64,000 nt of DNA from Gammaproteobacteria bacterium (GCA_014075255.1 CP046178.1:831616-895615); one strand, 5' to 3'; numbered from the stretch's first letter, positions 7,590 to 17,454 are shown. Program-made: numbers and translations. Notes: generated from the letters alone by a model not told the origin.

Positions 7590-9590
7590 TTAAGACGTAG
7601 TCGGAATAGCTTGTTTATCTTTAACTGGTTTTACCGCAACATTTTCACGCTTTAGTTTAAGCCTATAGCGTCTATCTAAAGCAGCTAACAAACCACCTAA
7701 TGCCATCAATACAGCGCCTAGCCATATCCATTGGATAAAAGGTTTGTAATACAGTCGCATTCCCCACGCCTCATTATCTATCTGTTCGCCTAACGCGACA
7801 TAAACATCACGCAAAAATCCAGTATCTATACCTGCTTCTGTCATTGGGCTTTGTTGAACTAGATATGTACGTTTTTCTGGTAGCAAGGTCGCAACTAGTT
7901 TGTCGTTCTTATATACATTCACTGAAGCTTGCTTAGATGAATAATTTGGTCCTTGAACTGATTTCACGCCATTAAAGCCAAACTCATACCCAGCCATTTC
8001 AATTTTTTCTCCTACTCGCATGGGCACTTCCTTTTCTTCTTGGAAAGCACTCACAAACGTTACCCCGAATACAAAAACTCCAATACCAATATGTGCTACT
8101 ACCATTCCATAAGTTGCACGAGGGATTTTTTTAAATCGTTGCAATGAATTTAATTTTGCTTCATTACGAAATACACTTTTAAATAAATAATACAGCGCTG
8201 CACAGATTGACCAGCCACCCAAGCTAATACCCAAAATCACAAGAATAGGAGCTCTACCTGCAACAATATACGGCAAGGCCAAACCTATAATTAGACCCAA
8301 AATAATAATTTTAAAGAGCTTTTTTAATGTTTCTTTTAAGGTTGCTTTCTTCCAGCGTAAAAATGGACCCACACCAATGATAAATACCAATGGGAGCATC
8401 AATGGTACAAACACCGCATTAAAGTATGGCGGACCAACAGAAATCTTTCCCGCATTCAATGCATCCAAAAATAATGGATATAATGTGCCCACTAAAATAG
8501 TAAACATTGCCACTAACAACAGAACATTATTCAATAGCAGTGCAGTTTCTCTAGAAACCAATTCAAACTGCCCTATTGATTTTATCTTTGGTGCTCGCAA
8601 CGCATAAAGAAGCAATGAACCACCAATAACGATTGCCAAGAATAATAATATATACACTCCACGTGCAGGATCTGTTGCAAAAGCGTGTACAGAAACAAGC
8701 ACACCAGATCGCACCAAGAATGTACCTAACAAACTAAGCGAGAATGCCAAAATAGCTAACAAGACTGTCCAATTTTTAAAACTAGAACGCTTTTCAGTTA
8801 CGGCTAGCGAATGAATCAATGCCGTACCGACTAACCACGGCATAAATGAAGCATTCTCTACTGGATCCCAGAACCACCAACCACCCCAACCTAGTTCATG
8901 ATATGCCCACCAGCTTCCTAACGTAATCCCTATTGTTAAAAACACCCATGCCATAGTGGCCCATGGGCGAGACCATCTAGCCCACGCTGAATCAAGCTTA
9001 CCCTCCAGCAATGCCGCTATAGCAAACGCAAACGCTACTGAAAACCCAACATAACCCATATACAACATAGGTGGATGAATTACCAAACCAGGATCTTGTA
9101 ATAGAGGATTTAGATCTTTGCCTTCAAGTGGTATTGGAAATATTCTTTCGAAGGGATTTGACGTAAGCAACATGAATAATAAAAAACCCACACTTACAAA
9201 CCCCATCACTCCTACAACTCGCGCCACCATAATATTCGGAAGGCTGCGGCTAAATATCGTAACTGCAAATGTCCAAACACTTAACATTAGTACCCACAAT
9301 AACAAAGAGCCTTCATGAGCACCCCAAACAGCAGATATTTTATACTGCAAAGGCAATGCTGTATTCGCATTGTTCGCAACATATAGAACTGAAAAATCGT
9401 TCTTAATAAAACTGTATGTCAAACAAATATAACTGATTACGATAAACAAAAATTGTCCGCGTGCTGCAGGTTTAGCAACTCCTATCCATTGACTAGTATT
9501 AGTTTGAGCACCAATAATAGGCACGACGGTCTGCACGAATGCCAAGCACAGTGCAATGATTAAGGCAAAATGTCCGATTTCTGGAATCAT
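7590..9590 (-). CDS. ccmF: Haem lyase subunit CcmF
   Basis: Large inner-membrane protein that with CcmH and CcmI attaches haem to apocytochrome c. It has many membrane helices and the tryptophan-rich WWD haem-handling motif WGGWWFWDPVENASFMPW (about residues 233-250). VWGAHEGSLLLWVLMLS near residue 90 and the C-terminal GAVLMALGGLLAALDRRYR block are typical. At 666 residues it is the usual size. It sits 31 bases after ccmE in the operon. Confidence 0.98.
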   Translation of the reverse strand: MIPEIGHFALIIALCLAFVQTVVPIIGAQTNTSQWIGVAKPAARGQFLFIVISYICLTYSFIKNDFSVLYVANNANTALPLQYKISAVWGAHEGSLLLWVLMLSVWTFAVTIFSRSLPNIMVARVVGVMGFVSVGFLLFMLLTSNPFERIFPIPLEGKDLNPLLQDPGLVIHPPMLYMGYVGFSVAFAFAIAALLEGKLDSAWARWSRPWATMAWVFLTIGITLGSWWAYHELGWGGWWFWDPVENASFMPWLVGTALIHSLAVTEKRSSFKNWTVLLAILAFSLSLLGTFLVRSGVLVSVHAFATDPARGVYILLFLAIVIGGSLLLYALRAPKIKSIGQFELVSRETALLLNNVLLLVAMFTILVGTLYPLFLDALNAGKISVGPPYFNAVFVPLMLPLVFIIGVGPFLRWKKATLKETLKKLFKIIILGLIIGLALPYIVAGRAPILVILGISLGGWSICAALYYLFKSVFRNEAKLNSLQRFKKIPRATYGMVVAHIGIGVFVFGVTFVSAFQEEKEVPMRVGEKIEMAGYEFGFNGVKSVQGPNYSSKQASVNVYKNDKLVATLLPEKRTYLVQQSPMTEAGIDTGFLRDVYVALGEQIDNEAWGMRLYYKPFIQWIWLGAVLMALGGLLAALDRRYRLKLKRENVAVKPVKDKQAIPTTS

Positions 9591-9621
9591 AATTTATTGA
9601 ACACTATTGAGTAGAGTTTAA

Positions 9622-10083
9622 TTAATAATTTTTCTTTGGAATATTATCTGGATGTGCTGCTCCTGACTCTTTCAAAGCATCAGCCACTTCTGGAGGCATA
9701 TAGTTTTCATCGTGCTTAGCCAACACTTCTTGCGCAATGATGATTCCATCTGCATTTAGCTTGCCTTGCGCCACAATTCCTTGCCCTTCTCGGAACAAGT
9801 CCGGCAATAAGCCTTTGTATCGCAAGGTAACGGTTCCAGACGTATCCGTTAAGTCAAACTCCGTTGTAACTCCATCATTAAAACGATTAACACTGCCTTC
9901 GACTACCAACCCACCTACTCTAAATAATTTATCTTGTTGGACATTACCTGCAGCAATTTCGGCCGGAGTATGGAAATAGGTTTTATTCTTCTGCAGCGCA
10001 TAAACACCTAGTGCAGCTGCACTACTAAATCCAAGAAAAAGGATGGTAATAAATATTAAACGTTGTTTTCTCTTTGGTCTCAT
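9622..10083 (-). CDS. ccmE: Haem chaperone CcmE
   Basis: Membrane-anchored periplasmic haem chaperone that receives haem from CcmC and delivers it to CcmF. An N-terminal anchor (residues 9-30) precedes an OB-fold beta domain (FRVGGLVVEGSV ... DLTDTSGTVTLRYKGLLPDLFREG). The haem-binding motif is LAKHDENYMPPEV, with covalent-haem His124 and axial Tyr128. The 153 residues are standard. It is preceded by ccmD with an 18-base gap. Confidence 0.97.
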   Translation of the reverse strand: MRPKRKQRLIFITILFLGFSSAAALGVYALQKNKTYFHTPAEIAAGNVQQDKLFRVGGLVVEGSVNRFNDGVTTEFDLTDTSGTVTLRYKGLLPDLFREGQGIVAQGKLNADGIIIAQEVLAKHDENYMPPEVADALKESGAAHPDNIPKKNY

Positions 10084-10101
10084 ATTCAGTAATTCTATTA
10101 G

Positions 10102-10251
10102 TTATTCTTCTAAACTATCTTCAATTTCTTTAATCAAATTTTTCTTACGACCATTTGCAAATAAAATAGTGAGCAGTAAAGCAATAAACGTGATTCCATA
10201 CGAACCCCAAACATACATCCATTTACCATCCATATAGAAAAATTCTTGCAT
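10102..10251 (-). CDS. ccmD: Haem exporter protein CcmD
   Basis: A short gene of 49 codons read directly from the minus strand: MQEFFYMDGKWMYVWGSYG, then a single membrane helix (ITFIALLLTILFA), then a charged tail NGRKKNLIKEIEDSLEE. CcmD stabilises the CcmABC complex and helps release holo-CcmE. The G-x-x-x-Y-VW-x-(S/A)-YG opening, one helix and basic tail are the hallmarks of the family. Its position between ccmC (2-base gap) and ccmE is canonical. Start is the ATG at 10251-10249; stop TAA at 10104-10102. Confidence 0.95.
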   Translation of the reverse strand: MQEFFYMDGKWMYVWGSYGITFIALLLTILFANGRKKNLIKEIEDSLEE

Positions 10252-10253
10252 GA

Positions 10254-10991
10254 TTAATTTCCTGTAACGAGCTGTTTAACCCATTTTGTTGCACGTTCAC
10301 GTGAGATTATTTCATTTCTAATACGCATAATTAACACCCATCCAAAATACACTTTAAAAGCAATGGCCATTATTAATAATGGATACAACATACTTGGATC
10401 CATCGATGGTTTATCAGAAACAATTTCCATATTTGGTTGATGTAATGAATTCCACCAAGTAACTGAGTAATGAATAATTGGAATATTAATTACTCCAACA
10501 ATGGACAACATACTCGCAGCTTTTGCAGCAACTCGCTTATCTTCTATAGATGAATATATTGCAATCACACCAAAATATAAAAACAAAAGAATTAATTCTG
10601 AGGTTAAACGTGCATCCCATGTCCAATACGTTCCCCACGTGGGTTTACCCCAAAGCATTCCTGTAACCAGTGCAATAGCAGTAAAAACTGCACCAATAAC
10701 CGCACATTCAGAAACTACAATTTCTGATATTTTAGTCTTCCATATCAGCGCAACAAATCCTGCACCTGCCATCACCATATAAACAAACATTGACATCCAT
10801 GCTGCGGGCACATGAATAAATATTATTCTGTATGACTCACCCTGTTGATAATCAGTTGGAGCAATAACCAAACCCCAATACAAACCTACGACTGTCAAAA
10901 TAAGAGTTAATGCACCTAACCATGGCAGCCATTTCCCAGACCACTCATAGTAGTATTTTGGTGAAGATAATTTATGAAACCATGCCCACAT
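10254..10991 (-). CDS. ccmC: Haem transporter subunit CcmC
   Basis: Integral membrane protein that binds haem through its WWD motif and loads it on CcmE. Six helices are visible. The haem motif reads GKPTWGTYWTWDARLTSELIL (about residues 114-134), with nearby His residues in IFIHVPAAWMSMF (about 60) and NIPIIHYSVTWWNSLHQP (about 173-190). The 245 residues are typical. It is three bases after ccmB and two before ccmD. Confidence 0.97.
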   Translation of the reverse strand: MWAWFHKLSSPKYYYEWSGKWLPWLGALTLILTVVGLYWGLVIAPTDYQQGESYRIIFIHVPAAWMSMFVYMVMAGAGFVALIWKTKISEIVVSECAVIGAVFTAIALVTGMLWGKPTWGTYWTWDARLTSELILLFLYFGVIAIYSSIEDKRVAAKAASMLSIVGVINIPIIHYSVTWWNSLHQPNMEIVSDKPSMDPSMLYPLLIMAIAFKVYFGWVLIMRIRNEIISRERATKWVKQLVTGN

Positions 10992-10994
10992 ACG

Positions 10995-11663
10995 TTAACT
11001 CATACTTATTTTTAAAGATCCACTAATCGCTAGAGGCGCCAATATTAAAGCTAGTATTAATCCAGCCCCCAAAATGGCCACATGACCTGAATAAGGTAAG
11101 CCTTCTATCGCAGCACTTACCGCGCCAGATGAAAAGATTAAAACAGGTATATATAACGGCAATACCAAAAGGCCTAATAATACACCACCACCACGTAATC
11201 CTGCTGTCAGTGCCACGCCTATTGCGCCAATTAAGCTGAGTATCGGTGTACCAATTAATACTGTGATAAATAATGTGGGTATTGCTTGCTGCGGTATATA
11301 CAAGAGTAGAGCCATCAATGGCACGATAATCAACATGGGTAGACCGGTAATCAACCAATGTGCGATGACTTTGCCCAGTATCAACACCGTTGGCGGATGC
11401 TGGCTTAGAAACAACTGTTCTACACTGCCATCATCAAAGTCTTGACGGAAAATGCTCTCCATGGAGATCAATGCTGCTAATAATGCGGTTACCCACACAA
11501 CACCAGGTGCCAGTTGACTTAAAAATACCTGGTCCGGACTAACCCCTAAAGGAAATAACGTTACCACAATTACGTAAAATAGAATTGGATTCATTAATTC
11601 AGCACGTCGACGAAATGCAACCAACAAATCGCGACGTATTATTGTAAGAAGAGCACTTAACAT
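10995..11663 (-). CDS. ccmB: Haem ABC exporter permease CcmB
   Basis: Membrane subunit of the CcmAB ABC transporter that powers release of holo-CcmE from CcmC. Six predicted helices and the CcmB signature segments are visible: RRDLLVAFRRRAELMNPILFYV at the start, FRQDFDDGSVEQLFLSQHP (about 72-90) and LGLLVLPLYIPVLIFSSGAV (about 163-182). The 222 residues are normal. It starts 8 bases after the ccmA stop. Confidence 0.96.
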   Translation of the reverse strand: MLSALLTIIRRDLLVAFRRRAELMNPILFYVIVVTLFPLGVSPDQVFLSQLAPGVVWVTALLAALISMESIFRQDFDDGSVEQLFLSQHPPTVLILGKVIAHWLITGLPMLIIVPLMALLLYIPQQAIPTLFITVLIGTPILSLIGAIGVALTAGLRGGGVLLGLLVLPLYIPVLIFSSGAVSAAIEGLPYSGHVAILGAGLILALILAPLAISGSLKISMS

Positions 11664-11671
11664 AATCTATT

Positions 11672-12310
11672 TTATAAATTAGAAAGACTGATTTTTTTCA
11701 TTAGTGTAGATGGAAGTTTTAATTCTCTATGTGTAGTCACAATCAACATTCCTTTTTGTTCTAAATGATTTTTCAACACCATTTCAAACTCAGCAACAAA
11801 ATCCTTATCTAATGCCGTTAGCGGTTCATCTAAAATCCATAATTGTCTTTCTTCAAGCTGCAATCTAGCTAACGCAACACGACGCTTTTGGCCTGCAGAT
11901 AATTTACGTGTGAGAATATTTCTCTGCTTAAACAAACCAACAGCACGAATAATTTCCTTTATCTCTGCCTCAGTTCGATCAGAACCCACTAAACGTTGAG
12001 CAAATACAAGATTTTCTGTTACGGTAAGATCTAGCTTAACGCCTGAAGCATGACCTATATATGAGATTTGCTGTTGGTAGTTATCATGACCTTCAACTGA
12101 TTCGCCATTCCAAGTTATCTCGCCATCAGCTGGGTAATTAAAACCACATAGAATTCTAAGCAAACTCGTCTTACCACTACCATTAGATCCCTCAACTACT
12201 AATGCCTCACCCGATTCAAGTTCGAGATGAACATTAGAGAATAGTTCAGTGCTACCTTTCACACATTTCAAGTCATGTGCTTCGAGTACGCTTACCTCCT
12301 GTGTGCGCAT
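11672..12310 (-). CDS. ccmA: Haem ABC exporter ATPase CcmA
   Basis: Cytoplasmic ATPase of the CcmAB transporter and first gene of the ccm operon. Walker A is GSNGSGKTSLL (about 41-51), the ABC signature LSAGQKRRVALARL (about 137-150) and Walker B LWILDEPLTALD (about 157-168). At 212 residues it is full length. The 5' end is odd. The only good start is the ATG at 12310, yet a strong AGGAGGT sits inside codons 4-6 with no standard start codon after it. A TATAAT box (12319-12314) lies three bases before the ATG, so translation may begin on an almost leaderless message. Confidence 0.95.
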   Translation of the reverse strand: MRTQEVSVLEAHDLKCVKGSTELFSNVHLELESGEALVVEGSNGSGKTSLLRILCGFNYPADGEITWNGESVEGHDNYQQQISYIGHASGVKLDLTVTENLVFAQRLVGSDRTEAEIKEIIRAVGLFKQRNILTRKLSAGQKRRVALARLQLEERQLWILDEPLTALDKDFVAEFEMVLKNHLEQKGMLIVTTHRELKLPSTLMKKISLSNL

Positions 12311-12619
12311 AGCATTATAATATTTAAGGAAAAATGTAGGTTAAGATGGGTAACTCATTAATTACATAGAGATCTTAACACGTGGTGGCGTAGAAGCGAC
12401 GAACGATGGTGTGACACCGATAATTGGCACATTAAAGCGAACTGAAATAGCGGTTTATCTAAGATTTAGTCTAAATACATGCACTTTTAGTAGTTGAAAA
12501 ATCAAGCCTGAAATTCACCCACACAATCAGTAGAATGGCGTGCTTTTCTGCCGGCAATTACATTAACTTACCCATAATGATCCACGTATTTCGCAAACGC
12601 CAAACCTTTTGACTATTTG
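12311..12619. other. Divergent intergenic region between ccmA and mfd
   Basis: About 310 bases separate two divergent genes and should hold both promoters. On the minus strand TATAAT (12319-12314) is a good -10 sequence for ccm, but no convincing -35 stands 16-18 bases before it. On the plus strand no clear promoter or SD stands out before mfd. No open frame, hairpin terminator or RNA family was recognised. Confidence 0.4.
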
Positions 12620-15600
12620 ATGAGCATCTTTAACCCCCCTCTGCCTAGTAAAAATCATTCGCATGTGACCTGGGGACGCACGTATGGATGCAGCAAAGGA
12701 CTGGCGCTGGCTAAAGCAGTTGAACAATTCAGTGGTCTGACATTAATTATCACTCCAGATATTCAAGCCGCACATAATTTAGAAAGCGAACTTACATTTT
12801 TCTGCAAGCAAGGGATAGAAATTTATTTGTTCCCAGACTCTGAAACCTTGGCTTACGATGTATTTTCTCCACATGAAGATATTATTTCTGATCGCATCTT
12901 GGCGTTAAGTTCCCTACCTAAAACAAAACAAGGCGCACTTATAATTTCTGCAGGAACTATTTTATCAAAATTAGCTGCAAAAGATTTTATTCTCGGCCAA
13001 TCGATAAATCTCGCAGTAAGTGATCAACTAAATTTAGAGACTTTTAAACAAACTTTAGTTAAAGCCGGCTATCAATATGTTTCACAAGTCATGACGCATG
13101 GTGAATTTGCAGTGCGCGGCTCTATTATTGATTTATTCCCAATGGGCAGTAATCAGCCCTATAGAATTGATTTATTTGACGATGAAATTGAAACGATTAG
13201 AACGTTCAATCCCGAAACGCAAGTATCAATAGATAAAGTAGAATCATTCAAAGTGCTCCCCGCTCGCGAATTTCCTACAGATGAAAAAGCAATTAAACGT
13301 TTTCGACAAAATTATAGAATCCAATTTGAAGGCGATCCAAACAACAGCGTGATCTATCGCGGAGTAAGCAATAATAATCTTCCTTCGGGAATTGAATATT
13401 ACTTGCCATTATTCTGCGAGGAAACCAGCAACTTATTTGATTACTTACCAGACAATAGCCAATTAGTTTTAATTGAAGATATTGTAGATATTGCAACTGA
13501 TTTTGAAAATGATGTTTTTCATCGTTATGAACAACGCAAATACGATATAGAACGCCCACCTCTACACCCTAAGCAGCTATGGATCTCTAGTGATTACTTT
13601 GAAAAAAGTATATTCAAACTTAACACCATAAAATTACAACAATATGAGCTAGAACAACTGCATCGTGATCAATATAACTTTGATGCACAAGCACTCCCGA
13701 CGTTGACTATTAATTCTCGTATCAAAGATCCTGCAAGCGAGCTTTTACGTTTCATCGAATCTAGTGGAAATAAAATATTATTTTTAGCTGAATCACCAGG
13801 CAGAAGAGAATATGTTTTAGATGTGCTTAAAGGATTCCAAATTACCCCTACTGTTGTTGATTCATGGCATGAGTTTTTAGAAAAAGACCACTCTATTTCT
13901 ATCGCATTAGGACCATTAGATAGCGGCTTGATTCTGCAACAAGAAAAAATTGCAATTGTTACAGAAAGTAATTTATTCGGAGCAAGGGCTAAACAAAAAA
14001 GACGCAGACGTAGACAAATCCGTGATGCTGAATCTTTAATTAAGAATCTTTCAGATCTAAGCGAGGGTTCAGCAGTAGTACATGAAGATCATGGCGTAGG
14101 TCGCTTCAAAGGTTTAAAAACGTTGAGCCTAAGCGGAACAGATACTGAGTTTCTTACGCTTGAATACGCAGAAGGCGACATTCTCTATGTGCCCGTATCG
14201 TCTTTACACTTAGTAAGTCGTTATAGTGGTGCATCGGAAGAAAATGCACCACTTCACCATCTTGGCGGTGAAGCCTGGAAAAACATTAAACGTCGTGCTG
14301 CAGAACGTGCACGAGACGTTGCTGCCGAGTTACTAGACATTTACTCGCGCCGGGAAGCACAACAAGGATTCCAATACAAAATTGATCATATAGAGAATAA
14401 TGCATTTTGTAGCACCTTCCCTTACGAAGAAACGCCCGATCAGTTAAAAGCTATCGATGATGTAATACAAGACATGGAATCTACACGCCCGATGGATCGA
14501 GTTATCTGTGGAGATGTAGGTTTCGGCAAAACAGAAGTTGCAATGCGTGCTGCCTTCATAGCTGCCAACGCGGGCAAACAAGTTGCAGTATTGGTGCCTA
14601 CAACCCTTCTATGTTCACAGCATTTTCAAAGTTTTAACGATCGCTTTGCTGATTTACCCATTGAAATTGAATGCTTATCAAGATTTATTCCGGCAAAAAA
14701 ACAAAAAGAAGTTTTAGTAGGTTTAGAAAGCGGCATTGTTGATATTGTAATTGGTACACATAAATTATTTAACACCTCGATTAAATTTAAAAACCTAGGC
14801 TTAGTCATTGTAGATGAAGAACAACGATTCGGTGTACGTCAGAAAGAAATCCTTAAGAAAATGCGCACTGAAGTGGACATTTTAACCTTAACTGCAACAC
14901 CTATTCCCAGAACATTAAACATGTCGCTAAGCGGCTTACGTGACCTTTCTATTATTGCTACACCGCCTAACCAACGGCTGGCGATTAAAACATTTGTAGG
15001 GACATGGAACGACAACATGATCCAAGAAGCCTGCATGCGCGAAATGAAGCGTGGCGGACAAGTGTTTTTCCTTCATAACGAAGTTAAGACGATAGAAAAA
15101 GTGGCTAAAGACATTCAACAGCTCTTACCTGATAGCACAATTCGCATTGCGCACGGTCAAATGCCCGAAAAAGATCTTGAACAAGTGATGTTAGATTTTT
15201 ACCATCAGCGTTTCAGCATCTTAGTCTGCACCACCATTATTGAAAACGGTATCGATATACCGACTGCAAATACCATGATCATTAATCGAGCAGATAAGCT
15301 TGGCCTTTCACAATTACACCAGATTCGGGGTCGTGTCGGCCGTTCTCACCACCGTGCATACGCATACCTTATAGCTCCACCACGTGCAGCCATGACGGCA
15401 GATGCTGTTAAACGCTTAGAAGCTATCGAATCATTAGAAGATTTAGGTGCAGGATTTACCCTCGCCACTCATGACCTTGAAATTCGAGGCGCCGGAGAAT
15501 TACTGGGTGCTGAACAAAGTGGTCAGATTCATGAAGTAGGCTTCACTTTATATAATGAGCTATTAGGCCGAGCGGTTGAAGCTTTGAAGGCAGGTGAAAT

Positions 15601-16075
15601 TCCAGATCTTGATCAACCGCTTGATCAAGGTATAGAGGTTAATTTAGGGGTGCCTGCACTCATCCCAGATGATTATTTACCTGATATACATGGTCGACTC
15701 GTGATGTATAAGCGCATTGCCAGCGCTAAAACCAATGATGATCTTGATGATTTGGAAATTGAATTGATTGATCGTTATGGGTTGTTGCCAGAGTTTGCTA
15801 AAAATTTATTTTTGGTTACCCATCTTAAACTGCTCGCGAGCAGCTTTGGAGTATCCCGCATTGAGATGAGTCATGAGACTGCCCGCATCCATTTTGGCAA
15901 GTCTCCTAAAATCGACACCACTAAAATTTTAGAATTGATATTGCAAGAACCCGATACCTATAAGCTTGATGGCTCCGAAAAGCTCACCATATACACCGAG
16001 ACTGAAAATATTGCGGAACGAATTGACACCATCGTGAATCTATTAAATGATCTACAATTAAAACAAGCCGCCTAA
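12620..16075 (+). CDS. mfd: Transcription-repair coupling factor Mfd
   Basis: DNA translocase that removes RNA polymerase stalled at DNA damage and recruits UvrA. The 1151 residues have the standard order: UvrB-like module (about 1-330; GSIIDLFPMG and the TLIITPDIQAAHNLE opening), an RNAP-interaction domain around GSAVVHEDHGVGRFKG (about 485), a RecG-like helicase with Walker A GDVGFGKTEVAMRA (about 635), DEEQ box VIVDEEQRFGVRQK (about 730) and ATPIPRTLNMSL, the TRG region IRGRVGRSHHRAYAYL, and a C-terminal regulatory domain. The start at ATG 12620 is preferred to a TTG one codon earlier. csiV follows 18 bases after its stop. Confidence 0.98.
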   Translation: MSIFNPPLPSKNHSHVTWGRTYGCSKGLALAKAVEQFSGLTLIITPDIQAAHNLESELTFFCKQGIEIYLFPDSETLAYDVFSPHEDIISDRILALSSLPKTKQGALIISAGTILSKLAAKDFILGQSINLAVSDQLNLETFKQTLVKAGYQYVSQVMTHGEFAVRGSIIDLFPMGSNQPYRIDLFDDEIETIRTFNPETQVSIDKVESFKVLPAREFPTDEKAIKRFRQNYRIQFEGDPNNSVIYRGVSNNNLPSGIEYYLPLFCEETSNLFDYLPDNSQLVLIEDIVDIATDFENDVFHRYEQRKYDIERPPLHPKQLWISSDYFEKSIFKLNTIKLQQYELEQLHRDQYNFDAQALPTLTINSRIKDPASELLRFIESSGNKILFLAESPGRREYVLDVLKGFQITPTVVDSWHEFLEKDHSISIALGPLDSGLILQQEKIAIVTESNLFGARAKQKRRRRRQIRDAESLIKNLSDLSEGSAVVHEDHGVGRFKGLKTLSLSGTDTEFLTLEYAEGDILYVPVSSLHLVSRYSGASEENAPLHHLGGEAWKNIKRRAAERARDVAAELLDIYSRREAQQGFQYKIDHIENNAFCSTFPYEETPDQLKAIDDVIQDMESTRPMDRVICGDVGFGKTEVAMRAAFIAANAGKQVAVLVPTTLLCSQHFQSFNDRFADLPIEIECLSRFIPAKKQKEVLVGLESGIVDIVIGTHKLFNTSIKFKNLGLVIVDEEQRFGVRQKEILKKMRTEVDILTLTATPIPRTLNMSLSGLRDLSIIATPPNQRLAIKTFVGTWNDNMIQEACMREMKRGGQVFFLHNEVKTIEKVAKDIQQLLPDSTIRIAHGQMPEKDLEQVMLDFYHQRFSILVCTTIIENGIDIPTANTMIINRADKLGLSQLHQIRGRVGRSHHRAYAYLIAPPRAAMTADAVKRLEAIESLEDLGAGFTLATHDLEIRGAGELLGAEQSGQIHEVGFTLYNELLGRAVEALKAGEIPDLDQPLDQGIEVNLGVPALIPDDYLPDIHGRLVMYKRIASAKTNDDLDDLEIELIDRYGLLPEFAKNLFLVTHLKLLASSFGVSRIEMSHETARIHFGKSPKIDTTKILELILQEPDTYKLDGSEKLTIYTETENIAERIDTIVNLLNDLQLKQAA

Positions 16076-16093
16076 CCCTTCATATAGAATCTT

Positions 16094-16723
16094 ATGCACC
16101 CACTCATTAAGCCTAACTTCATCGCCGTTTTACTGTTTTTTTCTCAAACAGCCATAAGCAAAGATTACATTGTAGAAATGATATTTTTCGCAAACACTAA
16201 TAGTGGTGCTAATTCAGTACATATATCAAACCAAGCGATAGAACCCGATTTAGGTGCCTCAATCTCACTTAGCCAAGGCGCACAATCAAATGGCTTTGTG
16301 CCACTTTCCTCAGATACCTTTACACTTTCTGGCAAAGCAAATGCCCTGAATAAATCAGGCAAATACAGAGTTTTAAAACATATGTCTTGGTTACAACCAG
16401 GCCTTGCCAAAGAAGATGCCATTGCGGTTCGTATACACGCAGGGAAAAATTATAAAAGTGAATTTAGTGAAAGGTCTTTCACCAATCAGCCTACAAACGA
16501 ATTAGACGGTACCGTGAAGATTGTGCTTGGACGTTACCTGCATTTATATACAGATTTAGCCTATCGCAAAACTTTTAGTGTGAGCTCAAGTGATGCATTA
16601 GGTCGAGATCGCGTGCTTGCAGACTTCCCAGTCAAAACACATCGCAAAATGCGTAGCAGCACATTACATTATATAGATCATCCTTACCTCGGCATTCTAA
16701 TAGAAATCCGCCCTGCTGGCTGA
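16094..16723 (+). CDS. CsiV-type peptidoglycan-binding protein
   Basis: Exported protein of 209 residues with a signal peptide (residues 1-22, cleavage near AIS-KDY). The start YIVEMIFFAN, the middle KSGKYRVLKHMSWLQPGLAKEDAIAVRI and the end DHPYLGILIEIRPAG match the CsiV family (named from Shewanella, where it supports the envelope lipoprotein LpoA-PBP1a system). The family usually follows mfd, as here with an 18-base gap. That neighbourhood supports the call. It probably acts in the periplasm on peptidoglycan synthesis. The exact role in this organism is inferred. Confidence 0.82.
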   Translation: MHPLIKPNFIAVLLFFSQTAISKDYIVEMIFFANTNSGANSVHISNQAIEPDLGASISLSQGAQSNGFVPLSSDTFTLSGKANALNKSGKYRVLKHMSWLQPGLAKEDAIAVRIHAGKNYKSEFSERSFTNQPTNELDGTVKIVLGRYLHLYTDLAYRKTFSVSSSDALGRDRVLADFPVKTHRKMRSSTLHYIDHPYLGILIEIRPAG

Positions 16724-16782
16724 ACTTTGAATAATCGCTTTCGATCCACAATAAATAATATTCGACTTTGAAAGCATCAGTA

Positions 16783-17355
16783 TTATTTCCTAATTAATCT
16801 AATGGTTTCGACAATCTTTTCTAGCTCGGGTCTTATCTCATTTTCGTGACTTTCAGACGCCTGAAAGTTTATGGTAATAACTTTAGAGTCGAGTATCGTC
16901 AGATATACGCGCCCGAAAATCTTTAACTTGAGATCAGGGTGATTTTGAACATTGAATAAACTTCGGAAATTTATTGCTCTATAGATTTCTCCATCGATAA
17001 TCTCATCATAGATAATGCTTGTATTTAAAACTTGCTTAGATTTACCCATGGTATGAATATTTTTATTCAGCCATCGGTCCTTGTTCATTATTAAGTCAGT
17101 TTCGGAATTAAACTTTGGATCGCTTAATTCAAGAATATGTACTGCTATTGAGACTCCACTTTCCTCCCCTGTAGCTTGTTTACCAAATAACCATGATCTT
17201 GAACCTCCATCCTTATCTAGTTCAATTGCTCGCCAAGTTTCTGGGATCTGTATTGAAAAATCTGGATATTTAAATTCTTTTGCTGCTGATACAGTATGAA
17301 AACCAAAGTTTATAATAAGAACAACTAAACTTAAAAGTAAGTATTTCATATGCAA
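16783..17355 (-). CDS. Exported protein of unknown function (PsbP/DUF1795-like look)
   Basis: A protein of 190 residues with a signal peptide at about 1-25 (KYLLLSLVVLIINFGFHTVSAA). The mature part FKYPDFSIQIPETWRAIELDKD, then VSIAVHILEL and a C-terminal FGRVYLTILDSKVITINFQAS ... KIVETIRLI, follows the pattern of small PsbP-like stress proteins in which a beta sandwich opens with a 'f-x-I-x-x-P-x-x-W' strand. The family assignment is tentative. Start could be the ATG at 17355 or two codons later at 17349. It stands alone, convergent with csiV. Confidence 0.6.
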   Translation of the reverse strand: MHMKYLLLSLVVLIINFGFHTVSAAKEFKYPDFSIQIPETWRAIELDKDGGSRSWLFGKQATGEESGVSIAVHILELSDPKFNSETDLIMNKDRWLNKNIHTMGKSKQVLNTSIIYDEIIDGEIYRAINFRSLFNVQNHPDLKLKIFGRVYLTILDSKVITINFQASESHENEIRPELEKIVETIRLIRK

Positions 17356-17384
17356 ATTCCAATAAGTGCATAGCGTCTACTTTT

Positions 17385-17454
17385 GACAGCCATGGATGCT
17401 AGAACAGTTTCCGAGGAAGAAATTTCTGTCGGCCAATAACAGAACCAATATACG
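17385..17454 (-). repeat. Degenerate copies of two dispersed repeat types (accessory palindrome and hairpin element)
   Basis: Two signals are fused in this gap. First, AGCCATGGATGCT (17388-17400) and, just after it, CAGTTTCCGAGGA (17405-17417) repeat the CATGGATG hairpin core and the CAGTTACCGAGGA block of the element after mdh at 24210-24377. Second, TTCTGTCGGCCAATAACAGAA (about 17423-17443) has the same centre, TCGGCCAATA, as the short palindromes at 24.4-27.2 kb, but with different arms. Like those copies it lies just 3' of a minus-strand gene (stop at 17469). The copies are degraded, so confidence is moderate. Confidence 0.45.

Noticed and set aside
10501-10782. Plus-strand frames inside the ccm operon (also at 8377, 9118, 9737)
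   Set aside because: They are antisense shadows of well-supported ccm genes with no ribosome-binding sites or recognisable proteins.
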